NCBI RefSeq assembly: GCF_015686695.1 | Contig: NZ_JADPMR010000001.1 | Span: 248,001 to 312,000 of the forward strand | Source of the DNA: Vibrio nitrifigilis | GTDB taxonomy: Bacteria > Pseudomonadota > Gammaproteobacteria > Enterobacterales > Vibrionaceae | Reading direction: 5' to 3' | DNA length: 64,000 nucleotides | In this document: positions 26,933 to 35,629 of the stretch, piece by piece | Numbering within the stretch: position 1 is the stretch's first letter | Layout: each line of letters starts with the position of its first letter | Notes under the pieces: model-generated | What the model was told of the DNA's origin: nothing | Databases searched by the model: none | Seen by the model: only the letters and a program-made list of their open reading frames with translations | Program-made: the position numbers and the translations under genes

Positions 26933-27259
26933 TTACGCTTCTGCCACGCAATATAATCCGTGCAACGCTTCCATTAAAGAACGAACTTCAACACTACTCA
27001 ATGTGTAATACACAGTTTGCGCTTCTTTACGGGTTTCAACTAACCCATCACGACGTAACCATGCTAAATGTTGAGATAGTGCCGATTGACTCAAAGACAA
27101 TTTACCACACAACTCTCCCACAGAGAGTTCCTGATTATGTAGCATACAAAGAATCTGTAAACGTCTTTCATTTGCCATCGCTTTAAGTAATACGACTGCT
27201 TCGGCGGATTTGCTTTCTATTTCTTGTAAGTTCATCAGTATAAAGGCCTCATAGGACAA
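26933..27259 (-). CDS. hlyU: ArsR-family transcriptional regulator HlyU
   Basis: Winged-helix regulator that activates haemolysin/RTX genes in vibrios by displacing H-NS. The helix-turn-helix is LSVGELCGKLSLSQSALSQHLAWLRRDGLVETRKEAQTVYY. There is no ArsR metal-binding motif. With the start at 27259 the protein is 108 residues and Cys fall at positions 38 and 104. These are the two redox-active Cys I recall in V. cholerae HlyU, which supports this start over the internal ATG at 27235. No haemolysin gene is nearby, so its targets lie elsewhere. The 230-bp upstream gap contains two AAGACTTAA copies but nothing I can assign. Confidence 0.9.
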   Translation of the reverse strand: MSYEAFILMNLQEIESKSAEAVVLLKAMANERRLQILCMLHNQELSVGELCGKLSLSQSALSQHLAWLRRDGLVETRKEAQTVYYTLSSVEVRSLMEALHGLYCVAEA

Positions 27260-27486
27260 CTGTTAAAAACACCGTTCATTCGGGCCCAAGTTTCTGAAGT
27301 AATTGAAAATACAAATAAGACTTAAGTAATCGGGGAGTACTACCTAAGACTTAAATAACGACCTCTCACTGACCCGAACACTAGGCGTAACAACAAACCA
27401 GTAATAAATGCATCATTATGGGGAATTAATGATACTCCTTACTGGGTAGAGAGATATTAATCGATTTATTCGCTCTAATAAATGAA

Positions 27487-28377
27487 TTAATCGAATAAAT
27501 TAATAAAATTTCGTTCGCACACGTTTTTTACTGCCGGGTGTTGAATCATCCTTTCAGCAAATATTACATAGTATTCTTCTTTTAACTCATCAATTTGTTC
27601 TAGTTTAATTAATGGTGTTTCGTCTGATATTTCTTGTGCGTAAAATGATGGCGCAAGAAATAAAGTATTCGGTTGATAACGAGCAAAGGCATTCATTAAT
27701 GCTGCGTCATCAAATTCGCCTAAAATATTCGGGTTAATACCTTGACGATCAAACCATTGATGAACTTTTCTCCCCATTGCAGTACGACTACCAGGAATCA
27801 ATAAACGGCTATTTTCCAATATTTCAGGAAAGCTTCCTGAATCAATAGGAGAGCGAGAAAAGAAACTCATATGAACTTCACCTAGCTTTTTACTAAATAG
27901 ACCAGGACTTTGACTTGAATCGACTGGGCAGTCGGAAAGAATCATGTCTAACTTGTGCTGTGAGAGCTGTTCTAACAGCATTTCATGGGTAGATTCGAAA
28001 CATCGTAGGTGGAGACGGTTATCTTCTGGTATAGCCGTGCTGAGAACCTTACTGACAAGTCGTTTAGATAATGAATCCGCTACGCCAACATCAAATAATA
28101 TATTAGAACGCTGACTGTAGTTCACAATATCCATCATTTCATAGCTTAAGCCAAACATGCGATCGGCATATTTAAATACCAATTGGCCTAATTCTGTGGG
28201 TTCAATACTCCGACCATTACGTTTAGTTAACTTACCACTCATTCTTTCTTCTAAGGCTTTTATTTGCCCTGTCACCGTTTGAGGAGTGAGAAATAATGCA
28301 TCAGCAGCTTTCGTTATTGAGCCTTGCTTACACACCATCCAAAAATAGTAAAGGTGATTATAATTAAGGTGAGACAT
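27487..28377 (-). CDS. nhaR: LysR-type regulator NhaR
   Basis: LysR-family activator of sodium/proton antiporter genes in response to Na+. The N-terminal HTH is in YNHLYYFWMVCKQGSITKAADALFLTPQTVTGQIKALEERM, followed by the effector-binding domain; the FWMVCKQGSITKAA stretch is typical of NhaR. 296 residues (E. coli 301). Unlike E. coli, no nhaA lies beside it. The nearest antiporter gene is 11 kb away on the same strand and belongs to another family. Confidence 0.9.
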   Translation of the reverse strand: MSHLNYNHLYYFWMVCKQGSITKAADALFLTPQTVTGQIKALEERMSGKLTKRNGRSIEPTELGQLVFKYADRMFGLSYEMMDIVNYSQRSNILFDVGVADSLSKRLVSKVLSTAIPEDNRLHLRCFESTHEMLLEQLSQHKLDMILSDCPVDSSQSPGLFSKKLGEVHMSFFSRSPIDSGSFPEILENSRLLIPGSRTAMGRKVHQWFDRQGINPNILGEFDDAALMNAFARYQPNTLFLAPSFYAQEISDETPLIKLEQIDELKEEYYVIFAERMIQHPAVKNVCERNFINLFD

Positions 28378-28515
28378 CCTATTTCTTCCGAGTATTGTTA
28401 TTAAATATAATTTATATGTAATAAAACACAGCTATTAAGCAATAATAAATTCAATAATTGCCATCTAATAAATAAGCCTAGCTATTAAATGGTATTTTAT
28501 GAAACTGATTATATA

Positions 28516-28546
28516 ATAAAAAAGCGCCAACCATGGCGCTTTTTTA
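28516..28546 (-). terminator. Terminator of thyA
   Basis: Stem AGCGCC/GGCGCT (28523-28528, 28535-28540), extended by A:T pairs; the T-run on the minus strand follows the thyA stop. Confidence 0.82.
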
Positions 28547-29398
28547 TTAAACAGAAAACGGATACTTTATGGGTTCATGGTACTCATACCCAATAACCTC
28601 AAAATCATCTAATGTCACCCATGTTTCAATATCTTCTAAGGTTTTGATATCTGGATTAATTTTAAACTGAGGCGCACCTAAAGGTTCACGTTTGAGTTGC
28701 ACATCACGCATCAATTCTAATTGATCTTCATAAATATGTGCATTGACTATCTTATGGTAGGCCTGACCCGCTTTCTTCCCTGTAATCTGAGCCATAATGG
28801 CTAAAAAGGCATAAACCTGAACCATATTGAAGTTCAACCCCAACGGCACATCACAAGAACGCTGAGTGCTATTGAGATATAGAGTATCACCTAATAAAGA
28901 GAAATGATGGCTATACATACATGGACGTAAGCACCCCATGTGAAACTCACCAGGATTATAGAAATTTAGAATTTCACCACGATCATCAACACCTCGAGTA
29001 AGGTCATCAACGATTTTTTTCAGTTGATCAATATGGCCACCATCAGGTTTCGCCCAAGTGCGTCCCTGAACGCCGTATACACGCCCCATATCATCTTCAC
29101 CTTTACGGTAAGGATTATTTAGCCATGCATCATTTTGGTTAGCGTTGGCATCCCATGTTTTCGCCCCCAACTTGCGAAAATCTGCAGCATTATCATAGCC
29201 TCGTAGATAACCGAGCAACTCTGCGACTGCTGCTTTCCAAAAGCTTTTTCGGGTTGTCACCAATGGAAACTGATTAGCAGCAACGTCATAGGTTAAATCC
29301 GCATTGATAACCGTTAGACAACGTTTACCGGTACGTTCATTATTAATCCACTGCCCTTCATCAACGATACGTAGGCAAAGCTCTAAATACTGTTTCAC
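28547..29398 (-). CDS. thyA: Thymidylate synthase
   Basis: Makes dTMP from dUMP using methylene-tetrahydrofolate. The catalytic Cys is in CLRPCMYSHHFSL. The dUMP-binding QRSCDVPLGLNFNMVQVYAF follows and the protein ends YPFSV. 283 residues, about 20 longer than E. coli ThyA. It starts 9 nt after the lgt stop, the classical lgt-thyA pair. Confidence 0.96.
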   Translation of the reverse strand: MKQYLELCLRIVDEGQWINNERTGKRCLTVINADLTYDVAANQFPLVTTRKSFWKAAVAELLGYLRGYDNAADFRKLGAKTWDANANQNDAWLNNPYRKGEDDMGRVYGVQGRTWAKPDGGHIDQLKKIVDDLTRGVDDRGEILNFYNPGEFHMGCLRPCMYSHHFSLLGDTLYLNSTQRSCDVPLGLNFNMVQVYAFLAIMAQITGKKAGQAYHKIVNAHIYEDQLELMRDVQLKREPLGAPQFKINPDIKTLEDIETWVTLDDFEVIGYEYHEPIKYPFSV

Positions 29399-29407
29399 AT
29401 TTAACCC

Positions 29408-30226
29408 TTACTTTTCTACTGCGGGTGCATCTTTGTATACACCACGTTTGTATGACCAGATAATCAACGCTAATCCACAAATAATCATAGGGATAGAGAG
29501 TATCTGTCCCATTGAAATAACCCCATCAAACAAGCCTAATTGCGGATCAGGTTGACGGAAGAATTCAACGAAGGAGCGGAATATACCATAAAGCATCAAA
29601 AACAGACCAGAAACAGAACCTAATGGACGAGGCTTGCGAATAAACACATTGAGTACAAGCAGTAGCACCACACCTTCTAAGCAAAACTCATAGAGCTGAG
29701 ACGGGTGACGAGGATATGGACCGCCGCCAGGAAAGATCATCGCCCAAGGAACATCGGTGATACGGCCCCAAAGTTCACCATTGATGAAGTTACCCATGCG
29801 CCCTGCCCCTAAGCCAAATGGAACAAGTGGTGCGATAAAATCAGCAATACTAAAGAACGAACGCTTGTGTTTACGGCCATATAGGAACATTGCTGTAATA
29901 ACACCTAATAACCCGCCATGGAATGACATACCACCAGTCCAAACCTCAAACAAGTACAGTGGGTTATCAATAAAAAGCCCTAAGTTATAAAACAAGACAT
30001 ACCCAACACGTCCACCGATGACAACACCGAGAAAACCAGCAAACAGTAAGTCGGATACTTGATCTCGAGTCCAACCACTTCCTGGTTTATCTGCACGGCG
30101 GTTGGCTAACCACATAGCAAAGAGGAAACCGACCAAGTACATTAATCCGTACCAACGCACAGATACGGGTCCAATCGAAAAAATGACAGGATCAAAATCG
30201 GGAAAATGGAAATAGTCTTGCGACAT
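29408..30226 (-). CDS. lgt: Prolipoprotein diacylglyceryl transferase
   Basis: Inner-membrane enzyme that transfers diacylglycerol from phosphatidylglycerol to the lipobox Cys. Seven hydrophobic helices. The essential HGGLLG loop and the Lgt signature GRMGNFINGELWGR are present. 272 residues. Substrates encoded in this window include the DUF2799 lipoprotein and NlpI. Confidence 0.96.
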   Translation of the reverse strand: MSQDYFHFPDFDPVIFSIGPVSVRWYGLMYLVGFLFAMWLANRRADKPGSGWTRDQVSDLLFAGFLGVVIGGRVGYVLFYNLGLFIDNPLYLFEVWTGGMSFHGGLLGVITAMFLYGRKHKRSFFSIADFIAPLVPFGLGAGRMGNFINGELWGRITDVPWAMIFPGGGPYPRHPSQLYEFCLEGVVLLLVLNVFIRKPRPLGSVSGLFLMLYGIFRSFVEFFRQPDPQLGLFDGVISMGQILSIPMIICGLALIIWSYKRGVYKDAPAVEK

Positions 30227-30259
30227 AAATAAAGCTCTCTTTTACTAGTCTACAACTGA

Positions 30260-31054
30260 TTATTGCACCAGCATACTGGTCGCAACGCATATCAAAAATA
30301 ATGAAAAAAACTTCTTCAGTACTGGGGCCGGTAAACGGGTTGCTAGTTTTGCTCCAATACGAGTCGTGAATACTGACGTTATAGAAATGGCCACCAGCGC
30401 AGGTATATACACATATCCAACACTATATTTAGGCAAGCCTTCCACATGAAAACCATGGAAAATGAACCCTAACATTCCCGACAAAGCAATACCAAAACCA
30501 CATACAGAAGAAGAACCAACAGCCTGACGTATTTCTACTCCGTGCCGGTTAAGAAATGGCACAGATAGTGAGCCTCCACCTATTCCGGCTAGGCTAGAAA
30601 TAATCCCTATACCACTTCCCCAAAGTGAGGTGATTAGGGCATTGGGCATGCAACCTTGCGTCACCGTTTTAATAGAACGATACATTTGCACCGCTAACCC
30701 AAACACAATCACACCAAATACTTTCGGTAAATATTGGGTTGGAATCCACTCAGTCAGTGTTGCTCCTATGTAACCACCGATTAATACCCCGGGCATTAAC
30801 CATTTAACGACAAAAAAGTCGACATTACCTAACCGAAAATGATTAAAGGAGGAAGAAGCAGAAGTCACGATAATAGTGGCTAAAGATGTCGCTAATGCCA
30901 AATGCATGACAAGATTTTGAGAAACATCAGCAAAAGGAAGAATAAACACAAGGGCAGGAACAACAACGAGCCCACCACCAATTCCTAACAAACCAGCAAG
31001 GACACCAACAATAGACCCTAAACACAACATTAGAGCCAGCAATTCTAAGTTCAA
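30260..31054 (-). CDS. TSUP-family (TauE/SafE) membrane transporter
   Basis: A 264-residue protein of about 8 hydrophobic helices with the glycine-rich repeats LLGIGGGLVVVPAL and LAGIGGGSLSVPFL, marks of the TauE/SafE (TSUP) sulfite/organosulfonate exporter family. It lies 12 nt after ptsP and 33 nt before lgt on the same strand. The substrate is unknown and the neighbours do not suggest one. Confidence 0.85.
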   Translation of the reverse strand: MNLELLALMLCLGSIVGVLAGLLGIGGGLVVVPALVFILPFADVSQNLVMHLALATSLATIIVTSASSSFNHFRLGNVDFFVVKWLMPGVLIGGYIGATLTEWIPTQYLPKVFGVIVFGLAVQMYRSIKTVTQGCMPNALITSLWGSGIGIISSLAGIGGGSLSVPFLNRHGVEIRQAVGSSSVCGFGIALSGMLGFIFHGFHVEGLPKYSVGYVYIPALVAISITSVFTTRIGAKLATRLPAPVLKKFFSLFLICVATSMLVQ

Positions 31055-31066
31055 ACTGTATTCCTA

Positions 31067-33304
31067 TTATTTACCTGCGCGCACAAAACCCGCAAAGCCT
31101 TTTTCTTCAAAGTACATTAACATCATATTATAAATGTCTTTTCCATATGATTGCATTAAGGCTTGCTCAGAGAGTTTCTTCAGATCATTCAGATCGGAAT
31201 TACGCAGCAAATATTTAACGCGGGCCACATTCGACGTGTTCATACTCAATGACGTGAATCCCAGCCCAGTCAATAGTAATGAGCCCATTGGGTCTCCAGC
31301 TAACTCACCACATATACAAACTGGTAGCTGATACTGATCACAGGTCTTTTGAATTTGCTGCAAAACCATTAATACGGCTGGATGCATAGGATCATAGACA
31401 TCAGCAACCCGCGTATTGTTCCGGTCGACGGCTAAAAGGTATTGTGTCAGGTCGTTAGTCCCCACAGACACAAAGTCGATCTTATTCGCAACATTAGGCA
31501 ATAAATACAGCATAGAAGGCACTTCTAACATAATGCCAATTTTGGGCATGACAACGCGCTCATCAGCTTGTACGGCATCTTCGTATGCTTGATGTAATAA
31601 ACCTAAAGCATCATCAAGCTCTTTGACGTTAGATATCATCGGTAACATGATGGAAAGATTTTGATGTTCCGCACTCGCTTTAAGCATAGAGCGCAGCTGA
31701 ATTAGGAAAATATCAGGATGATCGAGTGTAAAACGGATCCCACGCCAACCAAGAAAAGGATTATCTTCTTCTATTGGTAAATACGGTAATGGTTTATCTC
31801 CGCCTACATCTAACGTACGCATAACGACGCGTTTTTTAGGATAAGACGCTAATACAGTTTGATAAAGCTGAATTTGTTCTTCTTCTGAAGGGAAACGATG
31901 CTGCATCAAGAAAGAAATTTCAGTTCGGTATAACCCGACCCCATCTACTCCCTGACTAATCGCAACATTGGATTCACCCGTTAACCCCGCATTGAGTAAT
32001 AACTCGATACGCTGACCATCCTGGGTAATGCCGGGTTCAGAAACGGTCTTATTGACTATTTTCGCCAGTTCGCGTTCTTCATTCGCTAACGCTTTGTACT
32101 CACGTAATACTTGTCGATTAGGCGAAATAAATAACTTGCCACTGTAACCATCAACAATGCCACGCTTGCCGTTTAACTCTTTTAAATTAAGTTTAACTCC
32201 CACAATCGCAGGGACACCTAACGCCCGAGATAAAATCGCAGCATGTGAGTTTGCCGCACCTTCAAGCGAAACTACCGCGAGTAATTTATCTTTAGGTAAA
32301 GTAGCGAGCAGTGAAGCAGTTAGCTCACGTACCACTAAAATAATTGGCTTTTTAAGGTTTTGCTCTTGTTCAGAATTGTATAAAAAGTACAGTAAACGTT
32401 GACCTAATTCACGGATGTCTTGTGCTCTTTCACGCAAATATACATCGGACATTCGAGCAAAACGATTAGAATACGCTTCGACCACTTGGCGTAACGCCCA
32501 GTCAGCTCGATCGCCTTTTTGCACTTGCTCTTTAAGATCCTTACGCAACATAGGATCATTTAACAAGTGAGTAAATAAATCAAAAATCGCTAACGTTTCT
32601 TTGTGTATTTCACTATCCAACCGCTTACGCATTTTACGAAAATCCGCTAAAGCGTTTTCAATAGCTCGGTTAAGCCATTCCTGCTCACGACTAATATCAA
32701 CGGTGGATGCAGGAAATACATCAGATAAAAGCGGTTGAGAGTCGTCCCACCAAAAATCGCCAATAGCCACGCCAGGTGAGGCAGGGATACCACTGACTGT
32801 TTTTTGTTTAGAGAGTAACCATTGGCCCTGAGTTTGAGCATGAGTCACGATAACAGCCAACTGAGCGGCTAATGTGACTAAGAAGGAAACTTCCATTTCA
32901 CTAAACAAGCGTGGTTTCTTCTGTTGAACAACCAGAATCCCAAGAACTTGTTTACGATGAATGATAGGAGTGCCAAGGAAGGAGTTGTAAACTTCTTCTC
33001 CAAGCTCTTTGAAATATTTAAAGTTGGGATGTTTTGAGGCTTCCGCGACATTTAAAGGTTCAGCCGAGCGTTTTACTAACCCAACCAAACCTTCATCGAA
33101 GCCTATATGAATCTTATCACCTTGGAACTTTAGGCCTTGCGTCGCCATTAATTCCAAACGTTGCTGCTCTTCATTAGCTAAGTACACAGTGCAACAGTCA
33201 GTGCCCATTGCGGCACATGTCTGCTTAACAAATGTATCTAAAGCTAGGTGGACATCTTCAACTTTAGAAACCTGTTCAACTATATCCCTTAGCTGAGAAA
33301 GCAT
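31067..33304 (-). CDS. ptsP: PTS-Ntr enzyme I, PEP-protein phosphotransferase PtsP
   Basis: First enzyme of the nitrogen-related PTS: takes phosphate from PEP and passes it to NPr. The N-terminal GAF domain (residues about 15-160) is the sensor. The EI domain carries the active His in GAANSHAAILSRALGVPA near residue 355. The PEP-binding region includes YRTEISFLM, VGTNDLTQYLLAVDR and CGELAGD. 745 residues (E. coli 748). It follows rppH by 9 nt, as in E. coli. Confidence 0.96.
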   Translation of the reverse strand: MLSQLRDIVEQVSKVEDVHLALDTFVKQTCAAMGTDCCTVYLANEEQQRLELMATQGLKFQGDKIHIGFDEGLVGLVKRSAEPLNVAEASKHPNFKYFKELGEEVYNSFLGTPIIHRKQVLGILVVQQKKPRLFSEMEVSFLVTLAAQLAVIVTHAQTQGQWLLSKQKTVSGIPASPGVAIGDFWWDDSQPLLSDVFPASTVDISREQEWLNRAIENALADFRKMRKRLDSEIHKETLAIFDLFTHLLNDPMLRKDLKEQVQKGDRADWALRQVVEAYSNRFARMSDVYLRERAQDIRELGQRLLYFLYNSEQEQNLKKPIILVVRELTASLLATLPKDKLLAVVSLEGAANSHAAILSRALGVPAIVGVKLNLKELNGKRGIVDGYSGKLFISPNRQVLREYKALANEERELAKIVNKTVSEPGITQDGQRIELLLNAGLTGESNVAISQGVDGVGLYRTEISFLMQHRFPSEEEQIQLYQTVLASYPKKRVVMRTLDVGGDKPLPYLPIEEDNPFLGWRGIRFTLDHPDIFLIQLRSMLKASAEHQNLSIMLPMISNVKELDDALGLLHQAYEDAVQADERVVMPKIGIMLEVPSMLYLLPNVANKIDFVSVGTNDLTQYLLAVDRNNTRVADVYDPMHPAVLMVLQQIQKTCDQYQLPVCICGELAGDPMGSLLLTGLGFTSLSMNTSNVARVKYLLRNSDLNDLKKLSEQALMQSYGKDIYNMMLMYFEEKGFAGFVRAGK

Positions 33305-33313
33305 GCTGTTAGA

Positions 33314-33838
33314 TTACCCTCTTCGGAATTTACGTTTACCTTTCACTTTACGTTCTTTGAAAGGCATCGCTATCGATACAAACTCTTTCATGGCACGACG
33401 ATACACATCGCGCTTAAAAGAGACGACTTGCCTTACTGGATACCAGTAACTTACCCAGCGCCAACCATCAAATTCAGGGGTTGAACCGCTCTGCATGTTG
33501 ATTTTTGATTCATCACATTCAAGACGCAGTAAAAACCATTTCTGTTTTTGTCCAATACAGACAGGTTGCGAATCCCATCGAACAAGGCGTTTGGGCAATT
33601 TATATCGCAACCAATGACGACTTGTCGCTATGATCTTCACATCTTTTTTCGTTAGACCGACTTCTTCATAAAGCTCACGAAACATCGCTTGCTCGGGAGT
33701 CTCACCATCGTCAATCCCCCCTTGAGGAAATTGCCACGAGTGCTGTCCATATCGTTTCGCCCAGAATACCTGACCATGGTTGTTACATATCACGATACCA
33801 ACATTAAGTCGGTAACCATCGCCATCTATCACTGGCAA
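33314..33838 (-). CDS. rppH: RNA pyrophosphohydrolase RppH
   Basis: Nudix hydrolase that removes pyrophosphate from 5' triphosphorylated mRNA and so triggers RNase E-dependent decay. The Nudix box is GGIDDGETPEQAMFRELYEEVGL. 174 residues with a basic C-terminal tail (KVKGKRKFRR). First gene of the rppH-ptsP group, divergent from mutH across the DnaA-box region. Confidence 0.96.
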   Translation of the reverse strand: MPVIDGDGYRLNVGIVICNNHGQVFWAKRYGQHSWQFPQGGIDDGETPEQAMFRELYEEVGLTKKDVKIIATSRHWLRYKLPKRLVRWDSQPVCIGQKQKWFLLRLECDESKINMQSGSTPEFDGWRWVSYWYPVRQVVSFKRDVYRRAMKEFVSIAMPFKERKVKGKRKFRRG

Positions 33839-34428
33839 ACCTCTAATAAATTTTAATTACAGTGATTTTTCCACATATCCCCAGCCGGAGCAAACTAACT
33901 CGTAAATTTCCGGCAATATTTATGGGCGACATGGCAAAAACTCCACATTTTCGCAGCGATTATTACTTATCAACAACGCAATGAGACCTAGACCACATTT
34001 ATTCACGTTTTCTGTGAATAAGTGTGTGAAGAAGCCTGTTTTTCGATTGAAAAAACACCAATACGAACAAAAAAGATCCTATTCCAATATATAGAATAAA
34101 TATAAATAATCATTAATAAACATAAAGTTAAAACAAAAATAAGGCATGATATATGTGCTCTTTTTTGTAAAGATCATTTCAATACAAAAATCGAACAAAG
34201 ATCCATCAATATGCGGGTTATCCACATTTATAAAAAAGGGGCACCACAACGCTAGCAAATTTCAACTATTTTCGTCCGACTAAACCCCTGTTTATTCATA
34301 CATGGAAAGAGTAATTAACCACATAACAGTGCCTAAGTTGTGGATAAGTTTTTTATTTAGGATCCTATTCACACCAACCAGCAATCGTGTACGATCCTCT
34401 CTAGACATTGTTAAACATTAATGAACAG
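33839..34428. other. 590-bp non-coding rppH-mutH region with a cluster of DnaA-box-like 9-mers (possible DARS2 counterpart)
   Basis: AT-rich, with no ORF I believe in. Matches to TTWTNCACA: 33867-33875 (+, TTTTCCACA), 34013-34021 (-, TTATTCACA), 34218-34226 (+, TTATCCACA), 34339-34347 (-, TTATCCACA). One-mismatch copies: 33967-33975, 33999-34007, 34315-34323, 34365-34373. The 33999 and 34013 boxes face each other across 5 bp. The 34315, 34339 and 34365 boxes alternate in orientation near mutH. Several GATC sites are also present. In E. coli the DnaA-reactivating site DARS2 lies in the mutH neighbourhood (from memory), so this may be its equivalent. It must also hold the rppH and mutH promoters. 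Confidence 0.6.
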
Positions 34429-35094
34429 ATGAAACCAGAACCACAATCCGAACAAGAACTGATGGAAAGAGCTCGTGCGATTGCAGGAAGCTCCTTTGAA
34501 CAGTTAGCTGAAGAAGCACAAATGACTGTCCCAAACGATCTACGTCGCGATAAAGGATGGGTAGGACAACTACTTGAGTGGCATTTAGGTGCGACAGCTG
34601 GCAGTAAACCAACCCAAGATTTCGCCGATCTAGGGATCGAACTGAAAAGTATTCCGATCAGTTATCACGGAACACCACTAGAAACCACTTTCGTCTGTGT
34701 AGCCCCTCTCACAGGTATTCACGGTTTAACGTGGGAAACAAGTCATGTCCGTAATAAGTTATCACGAGTATTGTGGGTCCCCGTCGAAGGAGAAAGAGAA
34801 ATTCCATTAAATCAACGTCGTGTCGGAATGCCGCTTATATGGAGTCCTTCAGAACAAGAAGAAGCTCAATTGAAAGCCGATTGGGAAGAACTGATGGAAT
34901 TCATTGTTCTTGGTCAGTACGATAAAGTTACCGCTCGGCATGGTGAAGTACTGCAGCTACGCCCTAAAGCGGCAAATGGTCGGGTACTCACCGAAGCCTA
35001 TGGCTCAAACGGCAAGCCGATTCGCACCCTACCACGTGGCTTTTATTTACGTACTCAGTTCACGGCTAATATATTGCAAAATTACTACGCATAA
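34429..35094 (+). CDS. mutH: DNA mismatch repair endonuclease MutH
   Basis: Cuts the unmethylated strand at hemimethylated GATC sites after activation by MutS and MutL. The catalytic DX(n)ExK motif is seen as DFADLGIELKSIPI near residue 63. I chose the ATG at 34429 (MKPEPQSEQ, 221 residues), matching the family N-terminus; an upstream TTG at 34408 is in frame but adds residues not seen in homologues. Presence of mutH implies Dam methylation, consistent with GATC sites in the upstream region. Confidence 0.95.
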   Translation: MKPEPQSEQELMERARAIAGSSFEQLAEEAQMTVPNDLRRDKGWVGQLLEWHLGATAGSKPTQDFADLGIELKSIPISYHGTPLETTFVCVAPLTGIHGLTWETSHVRNKLSRVLWVPVEGEREIPLNQRRVGMPLIWSPSEQEEAQLKADWEELMEFIVLGQYDKVTARHGEVLQLRPKAANGRVLTEAYGSNGKPIRTLPRGFYLRTQFTANILQNYYA

Positions 35095-35106
35095 TCGTGA
35101 AAACAA

Positions 35107-35409
35107 TTATGAGTACAATGGCAACGGAATATCACTGTATTTGTTATCTCCCGGTATACCACACTCCTCATACGGTGTAGACAAACGTAAGTAAGCACTT
35201 TTTAAACCAAACTTCATTAACTGTAATTTCGCTTCATCGAGTGATGAAAAGTGCAACGTTACATCACGATCTCTTAATGGTTCTAAATGATGTTTGTGTT
35301 CGACTAAAATACTGTACTGCCGAGCATCAGCGCACCCCATGATAAAAACTTTGGGTTGATCCTCATTCTGTTGATTGCGTAACCATTGATTAAATTGTGC
35401 CTTTTCCAT
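35107..35409 (-). CDS. Small conserved Vibrio protein (possibly DUF6482)
   Basis: About 100 residues, soluble, no signal peptide. Start chosen at 35409 because GGAG lies 7 nt upstream; the frame stays open to 35475. The sequence has PKVFIMGCADARQYSILVEHKH and LKSAYLRLSTPYEECGIPG. I recall similar small Vibrio proteins assigned to DUF6482, but this is from memory. The gene is convergent with mutH and divergent from tas. Function unknown. Confidence 0.7.
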   Translation of the reverse strand: MEKAQFNQWLRNQQNEDQPKVFIMGCADARQYSILVEHKHHLEPLRDRDVTLHFSSLDEAKLQLMKFGLKSAYLRLSTPYEECGIPGDNKYSDIPLPLYS

Positions 35410-35629
35410 TTCTTCGCTCCAACATAAACCAGTGTCGACACGTTTATACGTGCCAAAGATCGACTCTGGACACATTTCTGTTTTCTTTTTTTCTTGTTAT
35501 TCGCTTATAGTGAGTACTACGCTGAGAAAGTAGTCGATATATCAAACGGCTAGAGAACAATACCAACAAACGGATACTCACTTTACGGTGAGCAACCGTT
35601 CGAATCTGTCCTTGTGACAAGGAAGTGCT

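Noticed and set aside
33839..34428. The DnaA-box region as a crtS site (chromosome 2 replication trigger) or a second origin
   Set aside because: crtS in V. cholerae lies, as I recall, well outside this gene set, and I see no AT-rich unwinding repeats or adjacent replication initiator gene. DARS2 fits the position better.
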